This document shows, in pieces, positions 1-11,077 of a DNA stretch of 44,130 bases. The position numbers and the translations under genes are program-made. Numbering within the stretch: position 1 is the first letter of the stretch; every line of letters begins with the position of its first letter. Under the pieces are notes generated by a model. It was not told the origin of the DNA, did no database searches, and worked only from the letters and a program-made list of their open reading frames with translations. Source of the DNA: Oliverpabstia intestinalis (GTDB lineage Bacteria > Bacillota > Clostridia > Lachnospirales > Lachnospiraceae); the NCBI RefSeq assembly GCF_009696065.1, contig NZ_VUMS01000023.1:1-44130 (forward strand), written 5' to 3'.

Positions 1-83
1 ATTTTAAAAAGAACTTTCGAGGAATGTGTTTCACTGTTCAGTTATCAAAGATCAGTTTTGCATTGCCGTTTGTCTCAAACAGC
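1..83 (-). promoter_or_regulatory. rRNA operon leader with boxA-like element
   Basis: Read on the minus strand, the bases downstream of the promoter at 90-118 contain TGATCTTTGA (45-54), followed by AACTGAACAG. This resembles the boxA antitermination element found in Firmicute rRNA leaders. The 16S gene itself is not in the window; it is inferred to start just beyond position 1, transcribed leftward and away from the origin. Confidence 0.6.
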
Positions 84-89
84 TTTGCT

Positions 90-118
90 ATTATATCATG
101 TCGTTTCCTGCCTGTCAA
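90..118 (-). promoter_or_regulatory. Promoter P3 of inferred rRNA operon
   Basis: On the minus strand TTGACA (118-113) and TATAAT (95-90) are separated by exactly 17 bp, a perfect sigma-A consensus. It is preceded by an AT-rich AAAAAAGTTC tract like an UP element. It is the most downstream of three similar promoters, and the boxA-like leader follows it. Confidence 0.8.
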
Positions 119-175
119 GAACTTTTTTCAACTTTTTTGAAGTTGTTTTTGTTTCTCTCTTGCAACAACTTTGAT

Positions 176-205
176 ATCTTATCACATCCAACCGGCTGTT
201 GTCAA
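176..205 (-). promoter_or_regulatory. Promoter P2 of inferred rRNA operon
   Basis: Minus-strand TTGACA (205-200) with the same AAAAAAGTTC upstream tract as P1 and P3. The best -10 is TAAGAT (181-176) at 18 bp spacing, so this is weaker than P3. Confidence 0.55.
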
Positions 206-256
206 GAACTTTTTTTCATTTCTTTTTTATAGTTCTCTGTCAGACGCAACTCGCTT

Positions 257-285
257 ATGTTATCACGAGCCTTTTCAGATGTCAA
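257..285 (-). promoter_or_regulatory. Promoter P1 of inferred rRNA operon
   Basis: Minus-strand TTGACA (285-280), 17 bp spacer, TAACAT (262-257). Third copy of the AAAAAAGTTCTTGACA block; the copies are 80 and 87 bp apart. Confidence 0.55.
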
Positions 286-311
286 GAACTTTTTTCATTT
301 CTTTCCATCAA

Positions 312-399
312 CGCAGAAGGAGGGATTTGAACCCTCGCACGGCGCAAACCGTCTATACCCTTAGCAGGGGCACCTCTTCAGCCACTTGAGTACTTCTGC
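312..399 (-). tRNA. tRNA-Ser (GCT)
   Basis: The minus strand gives an 88-nt class II tRNA. Acceptor GCAGAAG pairs with CTTCTGC, with discriminator G. The anticodon stem-loop is CCCTGCTAAGGG with anticodon GCT, followed by a long variable arm and a T-loop with TTCAAAT. It lies between plsC and the rRNA promoters and has its own promoter at 430-458. No CCA is encoded. Confidence 0.93.
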
Positions 400-429
400 A
401 CGTCACTGATTACTCAGTGAGCAAAATCA

Positions 430-458
430 ATTATACTAAAACATTTTACATTTGTCAA
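430..458 (-). promoter_or_regulatory. tRNA-Ser promoter
   Basis: Minus-strand TTGACA (458-453), 17 bp spacer, TATAAT (435-430): perfect sigma-A consensus. Its -10 lies about 30 bp upstream of the mature tRNA 5' end. It begins within 10 bp of the plsC stop codon, and no terminator separates the two genes. Confidence 0.8.
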
Positions 459-467
459 CGGTATTTT

Positions 468-1184
468 TTACATTTCTTCAAATTCTTTAATTGTTTCTTC
501 GATTCGTTGTTTTACCATCGCCGCAATCTCCGTTGTCTTCATCCCCTGGTATTTTTCATACTGGATTGGCTCCAGAAAATGTACCTGTACCGTCAGCTTC
601 TTAATAGAATTCGTATCAAAGGATTTGTACGAATCGATCAGAGCCACCGGCACGATGGGGCACTGGGCTTTGACTGCACTTTTAAAACTCCCGCCTTTAA
701 AGTCCAGAAGCTGATTTCCCTTCCGGCTTCTGGTTCCCTCGGCAAAGATCAGATAGTTCCGGCCTTCTTTCACTTCTTCTGCTACCTGTTTGATCACCTG
801 CAACCCCTGACGTAGATCATTTCGATCTAACGGAATGGCTTTCATGCAGGCAAAGACCTGTTTTAAGAACGGTACATTCTCCACTTCTTTTTTCATCACT
901 ACCGAAAACGGACGTGGGCAGACTTCGAGTATTGCCAACACATCATATAGCCCCTGATGGTTTGGAAAAAACATGAATCCATCCTGCTTCGGGATGTTTT
1001 CCACTCCATAGGCATCGATGGTGATACGACCGCCGATATTCGCCCGGCGGTCGATCATTTTTAATATCTGATATCTTTCTTCTTCGGTGTATTTTTCTAC
1101 GTGGGCTGCCGTATAGCACAGTTTAAACCAGCCATACGGAACAAACCACAGATTCCGTAACACCATTAACAGAATTCGTTTCAT
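468..1184 (-). CDS. plsC: 1-acyl-sn-glycerol-3-phosphate acyltransferase (PlsC family)
   Basis: A 238-aa membrane-associated acyltransferase that transfers an acyl chain to lysophosphatidic acid to make phosphatidic acid, the second acylation of phospholipid synthesis. The family catalytic motif NHxxxxD is at residues 75-81 (NHQGLYD) and the phosphate-binding motif EGTRS at 149-153. The N-terminal 20 residues are hydrophobic and probably anchor it to the inner membrane face. Its ATG overlaps the gyrA stop as ATGA (1181-1184), so translation is coupled and it is the last gene of the gyrase operon. PlsC-family proteins with other acceptors exist, so the exact substrate is inferred. Confidence 0.88.
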   Translation of the reverse strand: MKRILLMVLRNLWFVPYGWFKLCYTAAHVEKYTEEERYQILKMIDRRANIGGRITIDAYGVENIPKQDGFMFFPNHQGLYDVLAILEVCPRPFSVVMKKEVENVPFLKQVFACMKAIPLDRNDLRQGLQVIKQVAEEVKEGRNYLIFAEGTRSRKGNQLLDFKGGSFKSAVKAQCPIVPVALIDSYKSFDTNSIKKLTVQVHFLEPIQYEKYQGMKTTEIAAMVKQRIEETIKEFEEM

Positions 1185-3670
1185 TCTTCAGACTCCGTAT
1201 CTTCCTGTTCGTTTACTTCTGTATTTTCTTCTTTTTCCCGTACTTTTGCGATACTCGCAACAGAAACTTTCTCATCCAGGTTCATCAGTTTGACACCAGA
1301 TGTGATTCTTCCCAGAATTGAGATATCCGAGCAGGCAATCCGGATAATGATTCCTTCGGTGGTGATCATCATTACTTCATTGTCATCATTGACTGCCTTT
1401 ACCCCTACCACATTACCGGTCTTTTCAGTAATCTTATAGCATTTCACACCTTTTCCGCCACGATTCTGTACGGAGAATTCGCTCATGGAGGTACGTTTAC
1501 CCATACCTTTTTCCGATACGATCAGAAGGTAATCACCCTGGGAGCACAGCTGCATGCCGATGATTTCATCCCCGTCACTAAGGTTGATACCACGAACACC
1601 CATGGATACTCTTCCGGTGCTTCTGACATCCGTATCTTTAAAGCGGATACACTGACCGTATTTGGTTGCCAGAATGATATCTTTCTTGTTATCTGTGAAT
1701 TTTACTTCGATCAGTTCATCGTCATCTTTCAGAGAGATAGCCGCAAGACCTGTCTTTCTGACATTTGCATAATCCTGGATCGGTGTTTTCTTCACGATAC
1801 CGCTCTTGGTTGCCATGAACAGGTACTGACCCTGGCTGTAATCTTTCAGGGACAGAACCGCTGTGATCTTCTCGCCCGCCTGTAACTGTAACAGGTTGAT
1901 GATTGCCGTACCACGGGCAGTTCTTCCTGCTTCCGGAATCTCATATGCTTTCAGGCGGTACACTTTACCCATGTTGGTAAAGAACATCAGATAATGATGG
2001 GTCGTTGTCATCAGCAGTTCATCGATATAATCGTCCTCGATAGTCTGCATACCCTTGATACCCTTGCCGCCACGGTTCTGGCTTCGGAAATTATCTACGG
2101 TCATTCGTTTGATATAGCCTAATTTTGTCATGGTAATGACGGTATTTTCATTCGGAATCATATCCTCCATGGAAATATCGAACTCGTCAAATCCGATGGC
2201 TGTCTTTCTCTCATCACCGTACTTTTCACTGATAGCAAGGATCTCCTCGCGTATCACGCGAAGCAGCAGATTTCTGTCTGCCAGGATGGCTTCCAGTCTG
2301 CGGATACGAGCCATCAGTTCTTTGTATTCTGCTTCCAATTTTTCTCTTTCCAGACCGGTCAGTGTACGAAGACGCATATCTACGATGGCCTGTGCCTGTG
2401 CATCGGAAAGTTCAAAACGTTCCATCAATCTGGCTTTTGCCACCTGAGTATTCTCAGAACCACGGATGATACGAATCACTTCATCGATATTATCCAACGC
2501 CTTTAAGAGCCCTTCCAGAATATGAGCACGTTCTCTTGCTTTGTTCAGATCGTACTGGGTTCTTCTGGTCACAACCTCTTCCTGATGAGCCAGATAATGT
2601 TTCAGTATCTCCATCAGATTCATGACCTTCGGCTGGTTGTTGACCAGTGCCAGCATGATCACACCAAAAGTATCCTGTAACTGCGTATGTTTATACAGTT
2701 TGTTTAACAGTACATTTGCATTGACATCTCTTCGCAGTTCGATGCAGATACGCATACCTTCTCTGCTGGAATGGTCATTCAAAGCGGTGATACCGTCTAT
2801 TTTCTTTTCTTTTACCAGATCTGCGATTTTTTCGATCAGTCTGGCTTTGTTGACCAGATACGGAAGTTCCGTAACAATAATCTGGCTCTTTCCGTTTGGT
2901 AATGTCTCAATATTCGACACTGCGCGGACACGGATCTTGCCGCGGCCTGTCCGGTACGCTTCCTCGATACCTCTGGTTCCAAGGATCGTTGCTCCGGTTG
3001 GAAAGTCCGGTCCTTTTACAATCTTTAAGATCTCTTCGATCTCGGTATCCCGGTTTTCTTCCACGATATTATCAATGATCTTCACCACCGCAGCAATAAT
3101 CTCTTTTAAGTTATGTGGCGGAATGTTGGTCGCCATACCTACCGCGATTCCGGAGGTACCGTTTACCAGAAGGTTCGGATAACGGGCCGGAAGTACCGTC
3201 GGCTCTTTTTCTGTTTCATCAAAGTTCGGAGCAAAGTCCACGGTATTTTTATTGATATCCGCAAGCATCTCCATGGAAATTTTACTCAGACGCGCCTCAG
3301 TATATCGCATGGCAGCCGCGCCGTCTCCATCCACAGAACCGAAGTTTCCATGGCCGTCAACCAGCGGATAACGGGTGGACCAGTCCTGTGCCATATTAAC
3401 CAGGGCTCCATAGATAGAACTGTCACCGTGCGGATGATATTTACCCATGGTATCACCAACGATACGTGCGCATTTTCTGTGTGGTTTATCCGGACCGTTG
3501 TTCAATTCAATCATAGAGAACAGTACTCTTCGCTGTACCGGCTTTAATCCGTCTCTGACATCCGGCAGCGCACGGGATGCGATGACACTCATGGCATAAT
3601 CGATATACGATTCTTCCATTGTCTTTTTCAGATCCACCTCATGAACCTTGTCAAAAATATTGTCTTCCAT
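1181..3670 (-). CDS. gyrA: DNA gyrase subunit A
   Basis: The breakage-rejoining subunit of the A2B2 gyrase that introduces negative supercoils; 829 aa, normal length. The winged-helix domain carries the catalytic Tyr in [11 protein letters not shown] (Tyr123). The quinolone-determining loop reads [12 protein letters not shown] (80-90), with Ser84 and Gly88 where E. coli has Ser83 and Asp87. The C-terminal beta-pinwheel has two GyrA-box-like QNRGGKG motifs, and the tail is acidic. An RBS lies just upstream of the ATG at 3670. A 46-bp palindromic repeat sits in the 78-bp gap after gyrB, so transcription from gyrB may be modulated there. Confidence 0.97.
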   Translation of the reverse strand: MEDNIFDKVHEVDLKKTMEESYIDYAMSVIASRALPDVRDGLKPVQRRVLFSMIELNNGPDKPHRKCARIVGDTMGKYHPHGDSSIYGALVNMAQDWSTRYPLVDGHGNFGSVDGDGAAAMRYTEARLSKISMEMLADINKNTVDFAPNFDETEKEPTVLPARYPNLLVNGTSGIAVGMATNIPPHNLKEIIAAVVKIIDNIVEENRDTEIEEILKIVKGPDFPTGATILGTRGIEEAYRTGRGKIRVRAVSNIETLPNGKSQIIVTELPYLVNKARLIEKIADLVKEKKIDGITALNDHSSREGMRICIELRRDVNANVLLNKLYKHTQLQDTFGVIMLALVNNQPKVMNLMEILKHYLAHQEEVVTRRTQYDLNKARERAHILEGLLKALDNIDEVIRIIRGSENTQVAKARLMERFELSDAQAQAIVDMRLRTLTGLEREKLEAEYKELMARIRRLEAILADRNLLLRVIREEILAISEKYGDERKTAIGFDEFDISMEDMIPNENTVITMTKLGYIKRMTVDNFRSQNRGGKGIKGMQTIEDDYIDELLMTTTHHYLMFFTNMGKVYRLKAYEIPEAGRTARGTAIINLLQLQAGEKITAVLSLKDYSQGQYLFMATKSGIVKKTPIQDYANVRKTGLAAISLKDDDELIEVKFTDNKKDIILATKYGQCIRFKDTDVRSTGRVSMGVRGINLSDGDEIIGMQLCSQGDYLLIVSEKGMGKRTSMSEFSVQNRGGKGVKCYKITEKTGNVVGVKAVNDDNEVMMITTEGIIIRIACSDISILGRITSGVKLMNLDEKVSVASIAKVREKEENTEVNEQEDTESEE

Positions 3671-3685
3671 CTTTTTCTCCTATTC

Positions 3686-3731
3686 GTAACTGTTCAGTAC
3701 CTTCAAGGAATATTTCTTACTGAACAGTTAT
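3686..3731. repeat. Short GTAACTGTTCAGTA-type palindrome
   Basis: GTAACTGTTCAGTA (3686-3699) is matched by an inverted TACTGAACAGTTAT (3718-3731) across an 18-bp loop. This is the shortest two-ended member of a repeat family seen also at 16894, 28061, 30762 and 32975. It occupies the gyrB-gyrA gap and would form a hairpin in the transcript. Confidence 0.75.
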
Positions 3732-3748
3732 CTTTTTCATCCTTTGGA

Positions 3749-5680
<1,932 letters not shown>

Positions 5681-5684
5681 TTAT

Positions 5685-6764
5685 TTAAAAATCAATTTTT
5701 CCTTCGGTCACCCGAAATACTCTGTCAATCGAAAAATTATTCTCGATCAGTTCATCCAGACCAGTACATGTGATCACCGTCTGGATATTGTGAATGCTCT
5801 GCAGCAGATAATTCTGCCTGCTGCTGTCAAGCTCCGACAACACATCGTCCAGAAGAAGGACCGGATGATCCTTCGTCACCTTTTCCACCAGATAGATTTC
5901 TGACATTTTTAAAGAAAGAGCTGCCGTACGCTGTTGCCCCTGAGAACCATACTTTCGAATATCGATTCCGTTGGTCTGTACACAAAAATCGTCTCTGTGA
6001 GGACCTACGGACGTCACACGGAAACGAAGATCTTTTTCTCTCGCACTCTGCAGTTTTTCTTCAAATACTTTCTCTTCCACATCCGGTTCATACAACAGCC
6101 GGATCTCTTCTTTCTTCCCGGTCAGGTTGCTGTGGATCTGCCGGATAATCTCTCCCAGTTCTTCCATAAACTGCCTTCTCAGAGAAATGATCTTCTTCCC
6201 GTAAGAAACCAGCTGCATATCCCACACATCCAACGTCTCCGTCAATCCGGGCTGAAAACCGATGTCTTTTAACAGCTTATTTCGCTGATTTAACACCTTA
6301 TTATAACTCGTCAGCTCCTGTAAGTAAACTTTATTTAACTGACAAAGTTCCAAATCCATAAATCTTCTCCTCTCGGAAGGCCCGTTTTTGATGATATTCA
6401 GGTCTTCCGGAGAGAATGCCACAAGATTCACGATGCCGAAAAGTTCTGCTGCTTTCCTGATCGGAATCCCGTCGATGGCGATGCCTTTGGCTTTATTTTT
6501 TTTCAGATGCATATCGATCTTATGCGATACACCATCCTTCTTTACCATCATCCTGATATGTGACTCGTCCTGTTCAAACCGGATCATCTCTTTATCCTTA
6601 CTTCCCCTGTGAGATTTTGTGGTTCCGCAAAGATAAACAGCCTCGAGCACATTTGTCTTCCCCTGAGCATTATCTCCATAAAGGATATTCGTCCCCGGGT
6701 CCAGAACAATAGACAGTTCCTCATAGTTTCGAAAATTTTTCAATTCCAACGATTCAATGTACAT
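5685..6764 (-). CDS. recF: DNA replication and repair protein RecF
   Basis: An SMC-like ATPase of 359 aa that binds gapped DNA and, with RecO/RecR, loads RecA during gap repair. The N-terminus MYIESLELKNFRNY is typical. Walker A is GDNAQGKTN (about 30-38), the ABC signature GSQGQQRTA lies in the C-terminal third, and Walker B is VLLLDDVLSELD. It starts 5 bp after the yaaA stop, the usual Firmicute dnaN-yaaA-recF order. The length matches the family. Confidence 0.96.
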   Translation of the reverse strand: MYIESLELKNFRNYEELSIVLDPGTNILYGDNAQGKTNVLEAVYLCGTTKSHRGSKDKEMIRFEQDESHIRMMVKKDGVSHKIDMHLKKNKAKGIAIDGIPIRKAAELFGIVNLVAFSPEDLNIIKNGPSERRRFMDLELCQLNKVYLQELTSYNKVLNQRNKLLKDIGFQPGLTETLDVWDMQLVSYGKKIISLRRQFMEELGEIIRQIHSNLTGKKEEIRLLYEPDVEEKVFEEKLQSAREKDLRFRVTSVGPHRDDFCVQTNGIDIRKYGSQGQQRTAALSLKMSEIYLVEKVTKDHPVLLLDDVLSELDSSRQNYLLQSIHNIQTVITCTGLDELIENNFSIDRVFRVTEGKIDF

Positions 6765-6769
6765 ACTTT

Positions 6770-6979
6770 TTATTTTTCAATCCGCAGTTCCTGTCCGTCA
6801 AAAGAAACCACATCTCCGTCGTATAATTTTCGTCCTCGTCTTATGTCAACCTCGTTGTTTACCTTTACTAAACCATCCTGGATCACCAGTTTGGCTTCCA
6901 CGCCGTCTTCCACCAGGTTCGCAGCTTTCAACGCCTGCCCGAGTTTGATATATTCGTCTCTCAGTTTAATTATTTCCAT
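6770..6979 (-). CDS. yaaA: S4-domain RNA-binding protein YaaA
   Basis: A 69-aa protein made almost entirely of an S4 RNA-binding fold, with LGQALKAANLVEDGVEAK, then GLVKVNNEVDIRRGRKL and DGDVVSFDGQEL. In Firmicutes this small gene sits between dnaN and recF, and B. subtilis YaaA/RlbA has been linked to 50S ribosome assembly. It starts 14 bp after dnaN and ends 5 bp before recF, so it is in the same transcript. RNA binding is inferred from the fold. Confidence 0.9.
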   Translation of the reverse strand: MEIIKLRDEYIKLGQALKAANLVEDGVEAKLVIQDGLVKVNNEVDIRRGRKLYDGDVVSFDGQELRIEK

Positions 6980-6993
6980 TTTTTCTCACTTTC

Positions 6994-8103
6994 TTACCGT
7001 GCGGTATTAAAATTCACCGGAAGAATCAGATAAATATAGGATTCTTCTTCGTTTTTGATGAAACAAGGAGCCTTTGGATTGACCAGATAAATAGAAATTT
7101 CTTCATCATCGATCACTTTCAGCGCGTCGATTAGAAACTTTGGATTGAATCCGATCATAATATCTTTTCCTTCTTTATCGATATCGATTTCTTCATTCAT
7201 GGAACCCATCTGGGAATTGATGTTCAGCTGCATACCGGTATCATCGATCGTAATAATGATCGGTTTTTTGTCACCTTCTTTTACAAAAAGTGTGGCACGG
7301 TCGATACAATCGAGGAATTCCCGTTTATTAATCTTCACTTTTGTCTCATAATCGCTGGAAAGCATCTGATCGATCCGGAAATATTCTCCTTCGATTAGTC
7401 TGGAAACAACTACTGTATCATCAAATTCAAAAACAATATGATTGTCTGTAAAGAAAATCTTTACCTGATCTTCTACTTCACCCGAAAGGATCTTGCTGAT
7501 TTCATTTAATGTCTTTCCAGGAACGACAACCTTTCTTGAAGGGTAATTATTTTTCAATTCAATTTTCCGAATAGCGATCCGGTGACCGTCCAGTGAAACT
7601 ACTTTCAAGATATTTTCTTTCATTTCAAAGAGTTCGCCGGTCATTAGTTTGTTATTTTCATTTGCTGCAATTGAGAATATTGTCTGACGAATCACCTCTT
7701 TTAATGTAAACTGCGAGATTTCAATACCTTCGCTACGTTCAATAACTGGCAGATAAGCGAAATCATCTCCAGATTTTCCTGGAATTGTGAATTTTGCTTT
7801 TTCACAGGTAATTGTTGTATTCAGGTTAGTATCTGTTTGAATGCAGACATCACTGTCCGGAAGTTTACGGATAATATCAGAAAAAAGTTTTGCATCAAGA
7901 GCAACAATACCTTTTTCTTCAATGATACCTTTCACTTTTGTTTCAATACCCAGTTCCATATCATTAGAGGTAAAAGTGATTTCCGTTGCAGAAGCATCTA
8001 TCAGAATACATTCTAGAATGGGCATGGTTGTTTTAGAAGAAACAGCCTTCAGTGAAATGTTGACGCTCTTTAATAATTCGTTTTTGGCACAGATTAATTT
8101 CAT
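6994..8103 (-). CDS. dnaN: DNA polymerase III beta subunit (sliding clamp)
   Basis: A 369-aa clamp that dimerises around DNA and tethers polymerase III and other partners. The N-terminus MKLICAKNELLKSVNIS and the C-terminal LILPVNF are family signatures; the latter is the usual end of domain III by the partner-binding pocket. It is the first gene after the dnaA-dnaN origin spacer and leads dnaN-yaaA-recF-gyrB-gyrA-plsC. The length is standard, with no internal damage. Confidence 0.97.
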   Translation of the reverse strand: MKLICAKNELLKSVNISLKAVSSKTTMPILECILIDASATEITFTSNDMELGIETKVKGIIEEKGIVALDAKLFSDIIRKLPDSDVCIQTDTNLNTTITCEKAKFTIPGKSGDDFAYLPVIERSEGIEISQFTLKEVIRQTIFSIAANENNKLMTGELFEMKENILKVVSLDGHRIAIRKIELKNNYPSRKVVVPGKTLNEISKILSGEVEDQVKIFFTDNHIVFEFDDTVVVSRLIEGEYFRIDQMLSSDYETKVKINKREFLDCIDRATLFVKEGDKKPIIITIDDTGMQLNINSQMGSMNEEIDIDKEGKDIMIGFNPKFLIDALKVIDDEEISIYLVNPKAPCFIKNEEESYIYLILPVNFNTAR

Positions 8104-8129
8104 AATGTGAATAACTTCCTTCCCTGAAC

Positions 8130-8353
8130 CCGAGGGCTCATGTATAAAAAAATAATAAGAAATTCGTAGTATTCGTAGTAGAGGCTGTGAAAATGTGTAA
8201 AAGCAGTATCAGCCCCGAAAATATAAGGAATTTTCCATTGGATAACTGTGTGCATCCTGTAGAAGATGCCTGTGTATGATTTGTGGATGCCCGAAGCCCG
8301 ATTACTTTGTCCACACAACATACACAGGGAATTCACAAACAGAATGTGGATAA
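8130..8353 (-). other. oriC, dnaA-dnaN part (DnaA boxes, DnaA-trio, DUE candidate)
   Basis: Read from dnaA toward dnaN on the minus strand: a perfect DnaA box TTATCCACA (8353-8345), a one-mismatch box in the opposite orientation (TTGTCCACA on plus, 8307-8315), and weaker boxes near 8279-8287 and 8237-8245. Next comes CTACTACGAATACTACGAA (8183-8163), which resembles the DnaA-trio of Firmicute origins. An AT-rich stretch (about 8130-8162) follows as the likely unwinding element. The order box, trio, AT-rich DNA matches the known layout of the basal unwinding system in B. subtilis. Function is inferred. Confidence 0.75.
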
Positions 8354-8376
8354 CTCATACTTTCTAGGAAGGGCAT

Positions 8377-9729
8377 TTAATTTCCCGGCTGAAGCTTTTT
8401 CTTCAGAATTTCAATTGCTTTTTGAGTTGTCTGTGAATTCTGTAATTCCTGTTCGATTTTGTCGCAACCGTGCATGATAGTTGTATGATCACGATTTCCC
8501 ATACACTGACCGATGGATTTCAGCGGAATATTGGCCAGCTCACGGCAAAGATACATGGCAATCTGCCGAGGATAGACGACTTTACTGTTTCTTTTTGTAC
8601 CAATAATATCCTCCGGTGTGATGTCATAATGTTCGGCCACAGCATTGATGATATATTCCGGAGTGATGATCTTCTTATCATTTGGAGAGATGATATCTTT
8701 CAGTACGGTTTCGGCCAGCTCCATCGTAACTTCCCGTTTTTCCAGGTTTGCATAAGCGATAATTTTATTTAAAGATCCTTCCAGTTCACGAATATTGGAC
8801 TTAATGTTCTTGGCAATATATTCAATAATGGAATCATCCAGGTTGTAACCGTCCATTTCTTCTTTTTTCCGGAGAATCGCAACACGGGTCTCGTAGTCAG
8901 GAGAAGAAATATCAGCCAACAGTCCCCATTCAAAACGAGAACGGATACGATCTTCGAGAATTTCCATATCTTTTGGTGGTTTATCACTGGAGATAATGAT
9001 CTGTTTTTTAGCACTGTGCAGAGCATTAAAGGTATGGAAAAATTCTTCCTGTGTAGATTCTTTTCCGATGATGAACTGGATATCATCGATCAGTAAAACA
9101 TCGATGTTTCGGTACTTTTCACGGAATTTTGTCATTGCGGTATTGTTACCGTTTCGGATTGCTTCGATCAGTTCATTTGTGAATTCCTCACTGGTGGTAT
9201 ACAGAATCTTGGTGGAAGGATTTCTTTCTAATATAAAGTGTGCAACGGAATGCATCAGATGAGTCTTTCCAAGACCAACACCTCCATATAAAAAGAGAGG
9301 ATTGTAGATTTCTCCCGGAGATTCTGCCACGGCCAGGGATGCAGCATGGGCAAATTTGTTGTTGCTTCCGACGACAAAGGTATCGAAGGTGTATTTTGGA
9401 TTCAGGTTTGCTATTTCCATGCTGGTATTATAATTAGTAGAAACAGGGACGTCTTTTTCTACATTTTGTATATCTTCCGGCAGGACGAACTTAATGTCGT
9501 AGTCGGACCCGGTTAGTTCTGAAATAGCAACTTTCAGTGGGAGGGCGTACTTTTTGCTGATATAGTTAAGTCCAACCTGCTGAGAAGGAACCAGTATGGT
9601 AACCACCTGGTCATCGATACTGTGAATCGTCAGCGGTTTTAACCAGGTTTTAAAAGAGACATCTGATAATTCGTGTTCTGTCTTTACTGTTTCCAATATT
9701 TCGTCCCATTTTTCGTAAATAATGTTCAT
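8377..9729 (-). CDS. dnaA: Chromosomal replication initiator DnaA
   Basis: An AAA+ initiator that binds DnaA boxes and melts oriC. The chosen start at 9729 gives 450 aa. Domain I begins MNIIYEKWDEIL. Walker A GGVGLGKTH is near 149-156, Walker B LLIDDIQFI near 212-220, and the domain IV signature RDHTTIMHG at 413-421 contacts DNA. The frame stays open up to an ATG at 9783, but that codon lies in the predicted -10 region. The start at 9729 has GGAGG a few bases upstream and the expected domain I N-terminus. Confidence 0.96.
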   Translation of the reverse strand: MNIIYEKWDEILETVKTEHELSDVSFKTWLKPLTIHSIDDQVVTILVPSQQVGLNYISKKYALPLKVAISELTGSDYDIKFVLPEDIQNVEKDVPVSTNYNTSMEIANLNPKYTFDTFVVGSNNKFAHAASLAVAESPGEIYNPLFLYGGVGLGKTHLMHSVAHFILERNPSTKILYTTSEEFTNELIEAIRNGNNTAMTKFREKYRNIDVLLIDDIQFIIGKESTQEEFFHTFNALHSAKKQIIISSDKPPKDMEILEDRIRSRFEWGLLADISSPDYETRVAILRKKEEMDGYNLDDSIIEYIAKNIKSNIRELEGSLNKIIAYANLEKREVTMELAETVLKDIISPNDKKIITPEYIINAVAEHYDITPEDIIGTKRNSKVVYPRQIAMYLCRELANIPLKSIGQCMGNRDHTTIMHGCDKIEQELQNSQTTQKAIEILKKKLQPGN

Positions 9730-9783
9730 GATTTCCTCCATAAGTGCAAGGCAGCTGATAGAACGAGCTACTTTCTCTACCAT

Positions 9784-9812
9784 ATCTTATAATAAAATGT
9801 GGATTTTAGCAA
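9784..9812 (-). promoter_or_regulatory. Candidate dnaA promoter overlapped by a DnaA box
   Basis: Minus-strand TTGCTA (9812-9807), 17 bp spacer, TAAGAT (9789-9784). A DnaA-box-like TGTGGATTT (9799-9807) falls in the spacer and a perfect box (9821-9829) is just upstream, so DnaA autorepression is plausible. The hexamers match consensus only moderately. Confidence 0.4.
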
Positions 9813-9998
9813 CGACTAAATGTGGATAAGTCGATAAAAAAACAAAGGACAAATACTTATCCCGTGGATAAATAAAAAGGCAGCGGAAGTTATGCACATA
9901 GAAAAAGACAGAAAAACAGGGAATTATGGGAATTGTCCAAAATGTATACACATCAAATACAGTAGTTATCCACAAGTTATCCACATCGGGTGGATAAC
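9799..9998. other. oriC, upstream DnaA-box cluster (dnaA-rpmH gap)
   Basis: Seven DnaA-box-like 9-mers lie in 200 bp: TGTGGATTT (9799-9807), TGTGGATAA (9821-9829), CGTGGATAA (9863-9871), TTATGCACA (9890-9898), TTATCCACA (9966-9974 and 9977-9985) and GGTGGATAA (9989-9997). Three are perfect. The cluster corresponds in place to the incA/incB region of bipartite Firmicute origins. Nothing is seen from 9998 to the rpmH promoter. Confidence 0.85.
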
Positions 9999-10160
9999 TT
10001 ACGTAAACCATGTGTACAGTCGGTGTAAAGATGTGTGTAACCGAATATGGGAATCAGCAGTGTTCTATCCAGGGCAGTATTATCTGCGGGAACAGCAGGA
10101 GCAGGAGATACTTATTTTAGCAATAAATTGAAAAAAATCAGGAAAAAACGGCGATTTTAC

Positions 10161-10189
10161 TTGACGTAGCATTTATTTATGAATATAAT
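10161..10189 (+). promoter_or_regulatory. rpmH-rnpA operon promoter
   Basis: TTGACG (10161-10166), 17 bp spacer, TATAAT (10184-10189): a near-consensus sigma-A promoter about 75 bp upstream of the rpmH start codon. Confidence 0.8.
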
Positions 10190-10264
10190 TGAAACGATGT
10201 TTTCTGACATACATGAAAAGACGATCATAACCGAATAATGGATATTAAAGGAGGTGCCTTAGAT

Positions 10265-10399
10265 ATGAAAATGACATTTCAGCCGAAAAAGAGATCCAGA
10301 GCAAAAGTTCACGGATTCAGAGCAAGAATGAGTACAAAAGGTGGCAGAAAAGTACTGGCTGCCAGAAGATTAAAAGGAAGAAAAAGCTTATCAGCATAA
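10265..10399 (+). CDS. rpmH: 50S ribosomal protein L34
   Basis: A 44-aa, very basic protein starting [18 protein letters not shown] and ending KGRKSLSA, an unmistakable L34 of normal length. It is a late-assembling component of the large subunit. An AAAGGAGGTG ribosome-binding site lies upstream. It heads the rpmH-rnpA-yidD-yidC-jag cluster. Confidence 0.97.
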   Translation: MKMTFQPKKRSRAKVHGFRARMSTKGGRKVLAARRLKGRKSLSA

Positions 10400-10404
10400 G
10401 ACAT

Positions 10405-10431
10405 AAGACCGCATACATTGTGGTCTTTTCT
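10405..10431 (+). terminator. Hairpin between rpmH and rnpA
   Basis: AAGACC (10405-10410) pairs with GGTCTT (10422-10427), followed by TTTCTTC. The stem is only 6 bp, so this is probably a partial terminator or attenuator that reduces rnpA relative to rpmH. Confidence 0.45.
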
Positions 10432-10479
10432 TCTATCTAAAAGATTTAAAAAAATTTTCTTTAAAGGTAAGGAATTTCT

Positions 10480-10848
10480 ATGAAATATAAAGATGCAGAG
10501 AGCTTAAAAAAGAACAGAGATTTTCAGCTGGTATATAAAACAGGAACATCTTATGTAAATAAATATTTAGTCATGTATGCAAGAGAGAATCAGCTGGGGA
10601 AAAACAGAATCGGAATCTCCGTCAGTAAAAAAGTGGGCAACAGTGTAGTGCGCCACCGGCTCTGCAGACTGGTAAGAGAAAGTTACCGGCTGCATGAGGA
10701 TGTATTTCGTAGAGGGTTTGATATTGTTGTGGTAGCCCGCGTGAGTGCAAAAGAGAGAACGTTTCGTGAGATTGAGAGTGCATTCCTACACCTTGGCAGG
10801 TTACATCACCTTGTAGAAAAGGAAGAACATGAAAGCAATATTGATTAA
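10480..10848 (+). CDS. rnpA: Ribonuclease P protein component
   Basis: The 122-aa protein cofactor of RNase P, which helps the catalytic RNA bind pre-tRNA leaders. The RNR-type signature is visible in [20 protein letters not shown] followed by RLVRESYR, and the start region [14 protein letters not shown] is typical. It lies 80 bp after rpmH and overlaps yidD by 20 bp, so the two are probably translationally coupled. Confidence 0.96.
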   Translation: MKYKDAESLKKNRDFQLVYKTGTSYVNKYLVMYARENQLGKNRIGISVSKKVGNSVVRHRLCRLVRESYRLHEDVFRRGFDIVVVARVSAKERTFREIESAFLHLGRLHHLVEKEEHESNID

Positions 10849-11038
10849 AGGAATCAGATTCTACCAGAAATATATTTCCCCTTTAAAGAGTACCAAGTGT
10901 CCTTATTTTCCGTCCTGTTCGCAGTACGGACTGGAGGCAATTGAAAAATACGGAGCGTTTAAGGGCTCTCTTTTAGCGCTATGGAGGATCTTACGGTGTA
11001 ATCCGTTCTCCAAAGGCGGAGTGGATCCGGTTCCGTAG
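10829..11038 (+). CDS. yidD: Membrane protein insertion efficiency factor YidD
   Basis: A 69-aa protein with family signatures [29 protein letters not shown] and [14 protein letters not shown]. YidD is a small membrane-associated helper thought to aid YidC- and Sec-dependent insertion. Its start lies inside the end of rnpA and yidC follows 39 bp later, as in many Firmicutes. Confidence 0.95.
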   Translation: MKAILIKGIRFYQKYISPLKSTKCPYFPSCSQYGLEAIEKYGAFKGSLLALWRILRCNPFSKGGVDPVP

Positions 11039-11077
11039 ATTGATGTAATGGGAATTACATTTAAGGAGGAAACATAA

